Shown here: positions 1-6,368 of the stretch, one piece after another
Layout: the number at the start of each line of letters is the position of its first letter
Numbering within the stretch: the first letter of the stretch is position 1
Origin: Palsa-1188 sp050010575
GTDB taxonomy: Bacteria > Bacillota > DSM-12270 > Thermacetogeniales > Thermacetogeniaceae
Length of the DNA: 15,144 nucleotides
Direction of reading: 5' to 3'
Assembly (NCBI GenBank): GCA_050010575.1
Contig: JBEKKU010000056.1
Span: 1 to 15,144, forward strand
The notes under the pieces: model-generated
Told to the model about the DNA's origin: nothing
Seen by the model: the letters and a program-made list of their open reading frames with translations, nothing else
Databases searched by the model: none
Translations under genes and position numbers: made by a program

Positions 1-152
1 ATGATGATCAGGAAAATGCCGATAGCTGATAGAAAAATCGGCGTGGCCTGTAAAACGATCATGCACAAAGAGATGGCCACGATGAGCTTGACTCTGGGAT
101 CCAGGCCGTGGACCGGGGAGCCGGAAGACACATAATAACCCAAAAAGCTCAT
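1..152 (-). CDS. EcfT-type transmembrane protein of the biotin ECF transporter (partial)
   Basis: Only the first 50 residues are in the window; the gene continues past the left edge. The product would be the T component, which couples ATP hydrolysis by the EcfA ATPase to movement of the substrate-binding BioY protein in the membrane. The visible N-terminus has the family hallmark: a short GYYVSSGSPVHGLDPRVKL stretch (residues 5-23), matching the SPxHxLDPRxKL signature of EcfT/BioN/CbiQ proteins, followed by the first hydrophobic helix (about 24-50). The ATG lies 22 bases after the stop of the ATPase gene, with a modest GGTTGG/GGTGG ribosome site, so it is the third gene of the bioY operon. 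By position it is BioN-like. The gene symbol is left blank because the coupling helices with the Ala-Arg-Gly motifs are not in view. Confidence 0.85.
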   Translation of the reverse strand, partial: MSFLGYYVSSGSPVHGLDPRVKLIVAISLCMIVLQATPIFLSAIGIFLII

Positions 153-174
153 GTTGCCACCAACCTTACTGCCG

Positions 175-999
175 TTACCTATTAATTAGAGCAAGCAGTT
201 CAGCGCAGGCATCATCAACGGTAATAATGTCGGTCCTGACATCTGCTCCCAGTTGCCGCATTCTCCACATCAATTCCGTAGCTTGAGGGACGGCAATCCC
301 CCGGGCTTTTAGCCAGTCTACCCGGCAGAATACCTGTTCTGGCCTGCCGTCAAGAGCAACCTTCCCCTGGTCAAGCACGATCACTCTATCTGCGCCGACG
401 ATTTCATCCACATGGTGGGTAACATGAATAATGGCAACCCCTTGCCGGTGCAATTTATTCAACACCTGGAGAACACTGCGCCGGGCAGTCAGATCAAGAG
501 AGGAAGTCGGTTCATCGAGAACGATGTACTTCGGCTCCATGGCCAGCACCCCGGCAATTGCCAGCAGCTGTTTTTGCCCATCAGACAGAGCATGGGAGGG
601 GCTTCGGGCGTAATTTTGCAACCCTACCACTGCCAGTGCTTCCTTAACCCGCTTTTGTATCTGTGACGGCGCCAGGTTCAAGTTGCCGGGACCGAATGAG
701 ACGTCTTCTTCAACAGTCATGCCTACTATCTGATTATCCGGGTTTTGGAAAACCATGCCCACTCGCAATCTGATCTCTGCAATATCAGAGGGATCTTTTG
801 CATTTAGCCCGTCTACCCGGACCGTCCCCTGATCCGGCTGCAGGAGAGCATTGAAATGTCTGATCAGAGTAGATTTGCCACAACCGTTGGGGCCGATAAT
901 GGCAACAAACTCCCCTTCTCTGATTGCCAGGCTGATAGAATTGAGCACCGGGGGATCGCTGGAGCCATAACGATATGCCAGATTCTCAACTTTAATCAT
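175..999 (-). CDS. EcfA/BioM-type ATP-binding subunit of the biotin ECF transporter
   Basis: This cytoplasmic ABC ATPase of 274 residues powers vitamin uptake by an energy-coupling factor transporter. Visible motifs: Walker A GPNGCGKST at residues 36-44, Q-loop FQNPDNQ at 84-90 (typical of the EcfA/CbiO group), signature LSDGQKQ at 138-144, Walker B YIVLDEPTSSLD at 158-169 and the switch histidine at 195-196. The signature has Asp where Gly is usual (LSGGQ). Its ATG overlaps the bioY stop as ATGA (996-999), implying translational coupling. An EcfT gene follows 22 bases later. Only one ATPase gene is visible, and it sits directly beside bioY. This suggests a dedicated BioMNY (group I) unit rather than the shared EcfA1-EcfA2-EcfT module common in Bacillota. 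Gene neighbourhood, not the ATPase itself, gives the biotin assignment. Confidence 0.92.
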   Translation of the reverse strand: MIKVENLAYRYGSSDPPVLNSISLAIREGEFVAIIGPNGCGKSTLIRHFNALLQPDQGTVRVDGLNAKDPSDIAEIRLRVGMVFQNPDNQIVGMTVEEDVSFGPGNLNLAPSQIQKRVKEALAVVGLQNYARSPSHALSDGQKQLLAIAGVLAMEPKYIVLDEPTSSLDLTARRSVLQVLNKLHRQGVAIIHVTHHVDEIVGADRVIVLDQGKVALDGRPEQVFCRVDWLKARGIAVPQATELMWRMRQLGADVRTDIITVDDACAELLALINR

Positions 1000-1553
1000 A
1001 GATCCCGTTTAGCTCCTGGAAGGTTGATTTTATGCCTCACTTTGAGAATGATCAGGGCGGCGGCGATCGTTTTCAACAGATCTCCTGGCCAGAAGGGGGC
1101 CGCTCCAACCAGCAGGGCTTTTAACAATGAAAGCCTGGCGACAAGAGACAGCTGCAGCAGGCCGAATCCATAAATAACGATAGTGCCTGCGACCAATGAA
1201 AAGATAATCCAGATCAACCCCGGATCTTTTTTTATCTCTAGCAATTTTCCGACTACAAAGGCGCCGGCAATAAAACCAAACAGATAGCCGCCGCTGGGCC
1301 CCAGTAAAATACCGGGCCCGGCTGTGCCCCCTGCAAAGACCGGCAACCCAATCACGCCAAGCAGCACGTAGACAACCTGGCTGATCGCCCCAAATAATCC
1401 CCCAAGCAGGGCGCCGGACAGGCCGACGAAGAGAGTTTGCATGGTGATGGGAACTGGTTGCAGCGGAATTGAAATATACGCCCCCAGAGCGGTGACAGCG
1501 CCGAACAGGGATGCGAAAACCATTCCCCGTAATGGTAACCTTTTTGAGTCCAC
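996..1553 (-). CDS. bioY: Biotin transporter BioY (substrate-binding S component)
   Basis: This 185-residue integral membrane protein binds biotin with high affinity and hands it to the ECF energizing module. It matches BioY throughout: an N-terminal helix after a short basic segment, then IPLQPVPITMQTLFVGLSGALL (signature from residue 29), GLPVFAGGTAGPGILLGPSGGYLFGF (about 69-94, the conserved Gly/Pro-rich biotin-site region) and several further hydrophobic helices to residue 171. Length is usual for the family. The start chosen is GTG at 1553, because BioY proteins normally carry about ten residues before the first helix; GGGAG lies about 12 bases upstream. The alternative ATG at 1523 has a GGGGA too close to it. 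It is the first gene of an operon with the ATPase (4-base overlap) and EcfT. A BirA-type operator lies about 70 bases upstream, so repression by biotin is expected. Confidence 0.95.
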   Translation of the reverse strand: MDSKRLPLRGMVFASLFGAVTALGAYISIPLQPVPITMQTLFVGLSGALLGGLFGAISQVVYVLLGVIGLPVFAGGTAGPGILLGPSGGYLFGFIAGAFVVGKLLEIKKDPGLIWIIFSLVAGTIVIYGFGLLQLSLVARLSLLKALLVGAAPFWPGDLLKTIAAALIILKVRHKINLPGAKRDL

Positions 1554-1602
1554 GCCTAGCTTCCGCTCCCATTTTTAAGATTGTAATGAATCTGATGATT
1601 AA

Positions 1603-1631
1603 AGATTATCCCCATCTAAAGCAAATGTCAA
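1603..1631 (-). promoter_or_regulatory. Putative sigma-A promoter of the bioY operon
   Basis: On the minus strand a perfect TTGACA (1631-1626) is followed by two overlapping -10 candidates. GATAAT (1610-1605) is a five-of-six match but at a short 15-base spacing; TAATCT (1608-1603) is weaker but at the ideal 17-base spacing. The -35 box lies inside the proximal half-site of the BirA palindrome, so operator occupancy would block RNA polymerase. The start site has not been measured. Confidence 0.6.
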
Positions 1632-1656
1632 CCTATCATAAATATTAGGTTGACAA
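1625..1656 (-). promoter_or_regulatory. BirA-type biotin operator upstream of bioY
   Basis: ATGTCAACC and GGTTGACAA face each other across a 14-base AT-rich spacer. Counted inward, TGTCAACCTA/TAGGTTGACA is a perfect 10-base inverted repeat with a 10-base centre. This fits the known BirA operator pattern of Bacillota, roughly TTGTnAACC-N14/15-GGTTnACAA, recognised by the biotin protein ligase/repressor with bound biotinyl-AMP. It sits immediately upstream of a biotin transporter operon and overlaps its -35 box, so the role assigned is biotin-dependent repression. A birA gene is not in the window. Confidence 0.88.
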
Positions 1657-1759
1657 TTATCCTTCGCATCCATTCCAACCTTACTTGCCAACGCCTCCCT
1701 ACCCCGACAGGATGGCAGACTCGCTCATCCAGTTCAAAAACGACGCTCTATTTTGCCTT

Positions 1760-1969
1760 TTACCCTCTTCCGGTTTCAACCTCAATTTCTTCTTCATCTG
1801 AGATCTCCTCTGGCTTAGTCTCCTGTACTTGTGGATCATCTGGCTCAGCCCACGGCGAGTATGTTGTTTCCAGAGGTGTCGGGATCTCGATTATCCCGTT
1901 ACCGGCCGGGATCTCCCCGTAGATTTGCAGTACTTTGCCGAGGAAACCTTTCAGGTTTAGACTGGGCAT
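1760..1969 (-). CDS. Unrecognised small acidic protein (69 aa)
   Basis: I do not recognise this protein. It has a short N-terminal part, MPSLNLKGFLGKVLQIYGEI, that could fold as a helix or strand pair, then a Pro/Gly-rich middle (PAGNGIIEIPTPLETTYSPW, about 21-40). The tail is very acidic (41-66, mostly Asp/Glu with scattered Pro, Thr and Val). There is no signal peptide, membrane helix or metal-binding motif. It is probably real: AAAGGGAG lies nine bases before the ATG, an excellent Shine-Dalgarno. It stands 97 bases after the response-regulator stop and could be co-transcribed with it, or have its own promoter. No clear terminator follows it. The acidic tail could suggest a small soluble or spore-associated protein, but that is only a guess. 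Confidence 0.6.
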   Translation of the reverse strand: MPSLNLKGFLGKVLQIYGEIPAGNGIIEIPTPLETTYSPWAEPDDPQVQETKPEEISDEEEIEVETGRG

Positions 1970-2066
1970 TTTTGCAGTCTCCCTTTCTTGTTGTTATGTT
2001 TCCTTTATTAATCCCCCCTTCATTCTCATTCCATTCAGAAAATCACAGAGTGAATAACGCAATCAA

Positions 2067-2480
2067 CTAAGAACCGGTATAAATGGCCAGTTGCTTCACG
2101 TCTTCAGCGAACCGGATATAGTCGACCGGCTTGGGCAGGTAGCCGTTGGCTCCCAGGTCGAAGCTTCTTTTAATATCTTTCTCCTCGTTGGATGTGGTGA
2201 TGATCACAACCGGGAGTGTTTTGGTCGCCGCACTGGACCGTATTCGTTGCAACACCTCAAAACCGTCTATCTTTGGCATTTTCAGATCCAGCAAGACAAC
2301 TGCAGGCATAATACTGGTATCACGGCCTTCGTACAGGCCGGTACCGAACAGATAGTCCAAGGCCTCAGCGCCATTACGGGCCACAATGATTTCGTCGGCC
2401 ACACGGGCTTTTCTGAGCGCACGCAAGGTTATTATGGAATCATCAGCATTATCCTCTACCAGGAGGATTATTTTACTCAA
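2067..2480 (-). CDS. Single-domain response regulator (CheY/Rcp1-like)
   Basis: This 137-residue protein is a lone receiver domain with no output domain. It should accept phosphate from the neighbouring kinase and act by protein contact or as a phosphorelay intermediate. Receiver residues are visible: acidic pair E9-D10, phospho-acceptor D65 in LLDLKMP, the conserved Thr in ITTS (95-96) and K117 in LPKPVD. The long loop before D65 (about 45-58, with EGRDTS) is typical of Rcp1-type regulators that pair with phytochrome-like kinases. The start chosen is TTG at 2480, where AGAGGAG precedes it by about eight bases and the sequence begins MSKIILLVED, as usual for the family. The upstream in-frame GTG at 2504 has no ribosome site. 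The Shine-Dalgarno overlaps the kinase stop codon (2494-2496), so the two genes form an operon and are probably translationally coupled. Confidence 0.92.
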   Translation of the reverse strand: MSKIILLVEDNADDSIITLRALRKARVADEIIVARNGAEALDYLFGTGLYEGRDTSIMPAVVLLDLKMPKIDGFEVLQRIRSSAATKTLPVVIITTSNEEKDIKRSFDLGANGYLPKPVDYIRFAEDVKQLAIYTGS

Positions 2481-2493
2481 GTTATACTCTCCT

Positions 2494-4167
2494 CTAAAGC
2501 TCACTATTTAATGTAAAGTAGAACGTCGCACCCTTGTCCAGGGCGCCTTCAGTAAATACTCGTCCCCCATGCCGCTGGATGATCCGTTGAACACTGGCGA
2601 GGCCAACGCCGGTGCCTGGAAACTCTTTTATTGTATGCAGACGCTGAAAAGGTTTGAACAGCTTGTCGGCGTATGTCATATCGAAACCCGCCCCATCGTC
2701 ACGGACGAAGTAGGCCACCTCACCGTTGATATTGGTGACACCAAACTCTATTTTGGCCTGTGAATGCTTGCTGGTGAACTTCCAGGCATTGTTCATGAGG
2801 TTTTCCAGCACCGATTGCAGCAACAGCCTGTCTCCTCTCACTTTGAGTCCGGTGGCGATGGCGAAGCTCACCTGCCGTTCCGGCTCTCTCTCCTGCAACT
2901 CTGCGGCGATACTTTCAGCTATTTGGCTCAAATCCACGTCTTCTAGCAACATTTCTTTGAGGGACAGGCGTGAAAGATCGAGGAGATCGTTGATCAGATT
3001 CCCCATGCGTTGACATTGTGAGCTAATGATCCGGAGGTCTTCTCTGCCCTCGTCATCGAGTTTGTCATGGTAATCTTCTGTAAGCACATGGCAAAATCCG
3101 TCGATTATTCTCAGGGGAGCACGCAGGTCGTGCGACACGGAGTAGCTGAAGGCCTCCAACTCCTTATTGACGGCGCTGAGTTCACAGGCGCGGCGTTCCA
3201 GGCCCTCATTCAGTTTCCTGATCTGCTCTTCCGATTGCTTGAGAGCGGTGATGTCGCGAGCGATAGTGGAGAGATAGGCCACCTCCCCATCCGTTCCCCT
3301 GTGAGCGACGGTTACCTGTGAAACAGGAACCTCCCGGCCAGTACGGCTTAAAAAGGCCGCCTCTCCCTGCCAGATGCCGTCGCGGATCACTACTGGGTAC
3401 ACCTGCTCTATGATTATCCTATTTGCCCATTCCGGATGGATATCCGCTATTGGGATGCTCGAGATCTCCTCCGCCTCACCGATGCCCAGCATTTCCCTCA
3501 GCGACCGGTTGCAATAAAGCAACCTCCTATGGAGATCGGTGGTAACCACAAAGTCAGAAGTGGCCTCAATGATGTCTGCCAGGCGTGCCCGCGCCTCTTC
3601 AATGCGGCTTCGCTCCTGAATCTCCAGCTTGAGCATGGCATTGACTTCCTGCAAAGCGGAGGTCCGCTTATTGACCAGTTCCTCTAGGTGCTCGCGATAC
3701 TTGTTCAACTCTGCTTCGGCATGTTTATGCTCGGTGATGTCGCGGGTGCCGAAAATGGTGCCGGTGACCCTTCCCTCATCGTCAAACAAGGGCTTGCCGA
3801 TAGCCTCCACCCATAGATAATGTCCCTCGGAGTGCCTCGAGCGATACTCTAATATTCCTGCAGAGGCCGTATTGATCAATTTCTTAAAAGCAGTTTTTGC
3901 CCTGTGGCGATCGTCTGGATGGATGTACTCAAAAGCAGACTTTCCCAAAAAGGCTTCAGGCTCATATCCCATGACAGTTTTATAAGAAGGGCTGGAGTAC
4001 AGAATAATTCCACTGGCATCAGTCTGACGGATCATGTCCTGCATGTTGTCGGTTATATTTCGAAGCTGAGCCTCCCTGGCAAGCACCTCCCGCCTTGACT
4101 GCTCCAAAGAGCCCAACATTTCCTTGATATCACCCGCCAAACTAGCCAAATCATCAGTCCTAGCCAC
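2494..4167 (-). CDS. PAS-PAS sensor histidine kinase (cytoplasmic)
   Basis: This 557-residue kinase has no membrane segment or signal peptide, so it probably senses an internal or membrane-permeable cue. In order: a short coiled coil (1-35), PAS domain 1 with PAC motif (about 36-150, ending GTRDITEHKHAE), a long coiled coil (150-195), PAS domain 2 (about 196-310, ending ARDITALKQSEE), HisKA with H346 in SHDLRAPL, and a HATPase domain. The latter has the N-box NLMNNAWKFT (456-465), G1 DDGAGFD (490-496), F-box FKPFQRLH and G2 GTGVGLASVQ (518-527). The catalytic end resembles phytochrome-type kinases that partner Rcp1-like receivers, and such a receiver follows directly. The start is GTG at 4167, with GGAG ten bases before it and a stop just upstream in frame. 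Residues 3-27 resemble the second half of a HAMP domain, hinting at loss of an N-terminal sensor. No cofactor-binding residue can be assigned to either PAS domain by eye. Confidence 0.93.
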   Translation of the reverse strand: MARTDDLASLAGDIKEMLGSLEQSRREVLAREAQLRNITDNMQDMIRQTDASGIILYSSPSYKTVMGYEPEAFLGKSAFEYIHPDDRHRAKTAFKKLINTASAGILEYRSRHSEGHYLWVEAIGKPLFDDEGRVTGTIFGTRDITEHKHAEAELNKYREHLEELVNKRTSALQEVNAMLKLEIQERSRIEEARARLADIIEATSDFVVTTDLHRRLLYCNRSLREMLGIGEAEEISSIPIADIHPEWANRIIIEQVYPVVIRDGIWQGEAAFLSRTGREVPVSQVTVAHRGTDGEVAYLSTIARDITALKQSEEQIRKLNEGLERRACELSAVNKELEAFSYSVSHDLRAPLRIIDGFCHVLTEDYHDKLDDEGREDLRIISSQCQRMGNLINDLLDLSRLSLKEMLLEDVDLSQIAESIAAELQEREPERQVSFAIATGLKVRGDRLLLQSVLENLMNNAWKFTSKHSQAKIEFGVTNINGEVAYFVRDDGAGFDMTYADKLFKPFQRLHTIKEFPGTGVGLASVQRIIQRHGGRVFTEGALDKGATFYFTLNSEL

Positions 4168-4213
4168 AGCAAGGCGCTCCGAGGGTTACTAGAACTCTCT
4201 TTTGCATTGTCAT
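4160..4213 (-). CDS. Short upstream ORF overlapping the histidine kinase start (17 codons)
   Basis: On the minus strand GGAGG (4225-4221) stands exactly seven bases before an ATG at 4213. It opens a 17-codon reading frame, MTMQKRVLVTLGAPCCG, which stops at TAG (4162-4160), just inside the kinase gene. The kinase GTG (4167-4165) therefore sits within the last codons of this frame, shifted by one register. The ribosome site here is stronger than that of the kinase. Two readings are possible: a leader peptide that couples translation into the kinase, or the original kinase N-terminus now split off by a frameshift. The peptide itself has no recognisable function. Confidence 0.4.
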   Translation of the reverse strand: MTMQKRVLVTLGAPCCG

Positions 4214-4343
4214 CTTAATGCCTCCATAAAGTAAACAACTCAATATGGTACCTTATTTCTGCGTATTAACCTAAATTACCTCTTTTTAAAGAATAGACGT
4301 GCCTAGATTTACGTCCGCAGGTCGAGAAATGTACCTTGTTCAA

Positions 4344-6254
4344 TTATTGTTCCGTTTCTTCTATATGCAGCAAGGCCTCGCTGGCCTGTTCCCACTTGTG
4401 TAACGCCTCATCCATCAAGGGATCGAGGCCGCTGTACTCCTCGTGCAGACTGCATAACTTTTCTAAATCCCGGTTAACCAGCGGATCGAATAACTGCCTT
4501 TCCAACTCTTTCTTCCTGTCCTCGACTTCTTGAATCTGCAGTTCACACTCCGAGATCGTTTTCATCAGCTGGCGACGGATCCGTTGCGCTTCCTTCTGCC
4601 GGTCACGCCTCTCGGCCTGTTGGCTGACCGGGATTCTTTTCCGCCCCGGACAATCCTGGGCCGGTTGCTGCTCCAGCTTTTTTTGCTGATAGTAGCTATA
4701 GTTTCCGCAGTAGTAATTCAGTTGCCCGTCTTCAATCGCCACTACGGCATCGGCAACCTGGTCGATGAAAAAACGGTCATGGGAGACCAGCAGCACCGTT
4801 CCCTCATAGCTGGACAACACTCTCTCCACGGCCTCGCAGCTCTCGATGTCCAGATGGTTGGTCGGCTCATCCATCAGGAGCAGGTTTGCCCCAGAGAGGA
4901 GCATCTGCAGAATGGCCAGGCGACTTTGCTCTCCGCCGCTCAGATCCTCCACCTTTTTAAACACATCATCCCCGGAAAGAAGCATTCCACCAAGGGCCGT
5001 GCGGGCCTCTTCGATGGTAATGCCGAAGTTCTGATAGATCTCCTCCAGAACAGTGGCCTGGGGGTGCAGATTTTCAAATTCCTGAGAGAAATATGCCATA
5101 TCCACACCGGAGCCGATCCTGACCGATCCCTGGTCCGGGGCGATCATACCGTAGATAATTTTTAACAGGGTTGTTTTCCCCGATCCGTTTGGCCCGATCA
5201 GGGCGAGTTTCTGTCCCCTTTTAACATCCAGGCAGACATCGCTGAATAATTGCTTTTCCCTGAAAGATTTGGCTATATCTTTCAGGGTGAGCACGCTCTG
5301 CCCGCTCTCGCGGCGCACATGCATGGCCGGTTTATTGATGCTTTTTTCCCGATCAGGGGCTGACAGCCGTGTCAGGTGATCGAGCTGGGACTGACGCCCC
5401 CGGGCCTGCTTGGATTTGATGCCGACCTTGAAACGCCGGATATAAGCCTGGGTTTGCTGGATATAGTCCTGCTGTTTCGTATAGGCACGCTGCTGGGCCA
5501 GATCCTCTGCCGCCCGCTTCTGGAGATACTCGCTGTAGTTTCCAGGGTACGATTGCAGCTTTCCATTCCGGATCTCCGCGATTCGCGTAGCCACCCGGTC
5601 GAGAAACATCCGGTCATGAGAGACTGCCAGCACTGTGCCCGGATAGGTATTGATGAAGCGCTCCAACCATTCCACCGATTCTAGATCCAGGTGGTTGGTG
5701 GGCTCGTCCAACAACAAAATACTTGGCGACAAGGCCAGTAATCTTCCCAGGTTGAGCCGGGTCTTCTGACCGCCGCTGAACAGATCCAGCGGCTTATCGA
5801 ATTCGTCCTGGGCAAAACTCAGGCCGATCAGGATCTTGCGGGCAGTCGCCTCACAGGCATAGCCGCCGGCCTGCTCATATTGGCCGCTCAGGCGCCCATA
5901 GGCGTCCATGACGCCTTGCCCGCCGCCGGCCATGGCTCTCTCCATCTCTTGCAGGCGACTGCGCATCTCGATAAGATCAGCAAAAGTGTCCATTATCGAT
6001 GACCATGCCGTCGCTCCAGGCTGCAGGCTGCTCAGTTGCTCCAAGTATCCCAGCGAGATCGTGGCAGTTCTGTAGATCTCACCCTCGTCCGGCTCCAGGG
6101 CGCCTGTCAGGCAACGCAACAGAGTGGTCTTCCCCGACCCGTTGACGCCGATCAGCCCTACTCTCTCTTTCTCGTTCAAGGTCAGGCTAACGTTCTGCAA
6201 TACCTGGTGAGACCCGAATGATTTCGAGATCCCTTGAGCCTGTAAAATAGTCAT
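4344..6254 (-). CDS. ABC-F family ATPase, YdiF/Uup-like ribosome-associated protein
   Basis: This 636-residue soluble protein has two fused ABC ATPase domains and no membrane part, which defines the ABC-F family. Members bind the ribosomal E site and act in translation, ribosome rescue or antibiotic protection. Domain 1 has Walker A GVNGSGKT (36-43), FSGGQKT (159-165) and ILLLDEPTNHLD (179-190). The linker (about 240-315) is rich in Tyr, Gln, Arg and Lys, as in the tRNA-interaction motif. Domain 2 has GPNGSGKT (354-361), LSGGEQSR (438-445) and LLLMDEPTNHLD (458-469). A charged C-terminal coiled coil (about 545-632) resembles YdiF and Uup and argues against the short Vga/Lsa-type resistance proteins. 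The start chosen is ATG at 6254, giving MTILQAQGISKSFG, the usual beginning; a TTG at 6305 would add 17 residues unlike the family. GGTGAT lies just upstream. It follows an MFS gene by 105 bases on the same strand. Confidence 0.93.
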   Translation of the reverse strand: MTILQAQGISKSFGSHQVLQNVSLTLNEKERVGLIGVNGSGKTTLLRCLTGALEPDEGEIYRTATISLGYLEQLSSLQPGATAWSSIMDTFADLIEMRSRLQEMERAMAGGGQGVMDAYGRLSGQYEQAGGYACEATARKILIGLSFAQDEFDKPLDLFSGGQKTRLNLGRLLALSPSILLLDEPTNHLDLESVEWLERFINTYPGTVLAVSHDRMFLDRVATRIAEIRNGKLQSYPGNYSEYLQKRAAEDLAQQRAYTKQQDYIQQTQAYIRRFKVGIKSKQARGRQSQLDHLTRLSAPDREKSINKPAMHVRRESGQSVLTLKDIAKSFREKQLFSDVCLDVKRGQKLALIGPNGSGKTTLLKIIYGMIAPDQGSVRIGSGVDMAYFSQEFENLHPQATVLEEIYQNFGITIEEARTALGGMLLSGDDVFKKVEDLSGGEQSRLAILQMLLSGANLLLMDEPTNHLDIESCEAVERVLSSYEGTVLLVSHDRFFIDQVADAVVAIEDGQLNYYCGNYSYYQQKKLEQQPAQDCPGRKRIPVSQQAERRDRQKEAQRIRRQLMKTISECELQIQEVEDRKKELERQLFDPLVNRDLEKLCSLHEEYSGLDPLMDEALHKWEQASEALLHIEETEQ

Positions 6255-6346
6255 CTGATCACCAACCGTAGATTTGCCATACCCCGCCCTGTTCACTCTG
6301 ATCAAGTAGTGGCCCTTGAAAAGGCTGGGTTATTCAATAGTAAGGC

Positions 6347-6368
6347 GAACGCTGGCCAATCAGCGTTC
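6347..6368 (-). repeat. Hairpin at the 3' end of the EntS-like MFS gene
   Basis: GAACGCTG and CAGCGTTC form a perfect 8-base inverted repeat with a 6-base loop, overlapping the last two codons and the stop of the MFS gene. On the minus strand the following bases (GCCTTACTATT) lack a T-run, so it is a poor intrinsic terminator. It may instead reduce read-through or protect the mRNA end before the ABC-F gene. Confidence 0.45.

Noticed and set aside
1650..2070. Two plus-strand frames of 90 and 79 codons opposite the small acidic gene.
   Set aside because: Neither has a Shine-Dalgarno, whereas the minus-strand frame has a strong one. The first would start within the BirA operator.
4530..5165. 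A 211-codon plus-strand frame opposite the ABC-F gene.
   Set aside because: It lies opposite intact ATPase motifs and has no ribosome site or recognisable domain.
6255..6305. A TTG start for the ABC-F gene that adds 17 residues.
   Set aside because: The added residues are unlike family members, and the ATG at 6254 begins the canonical first strand.
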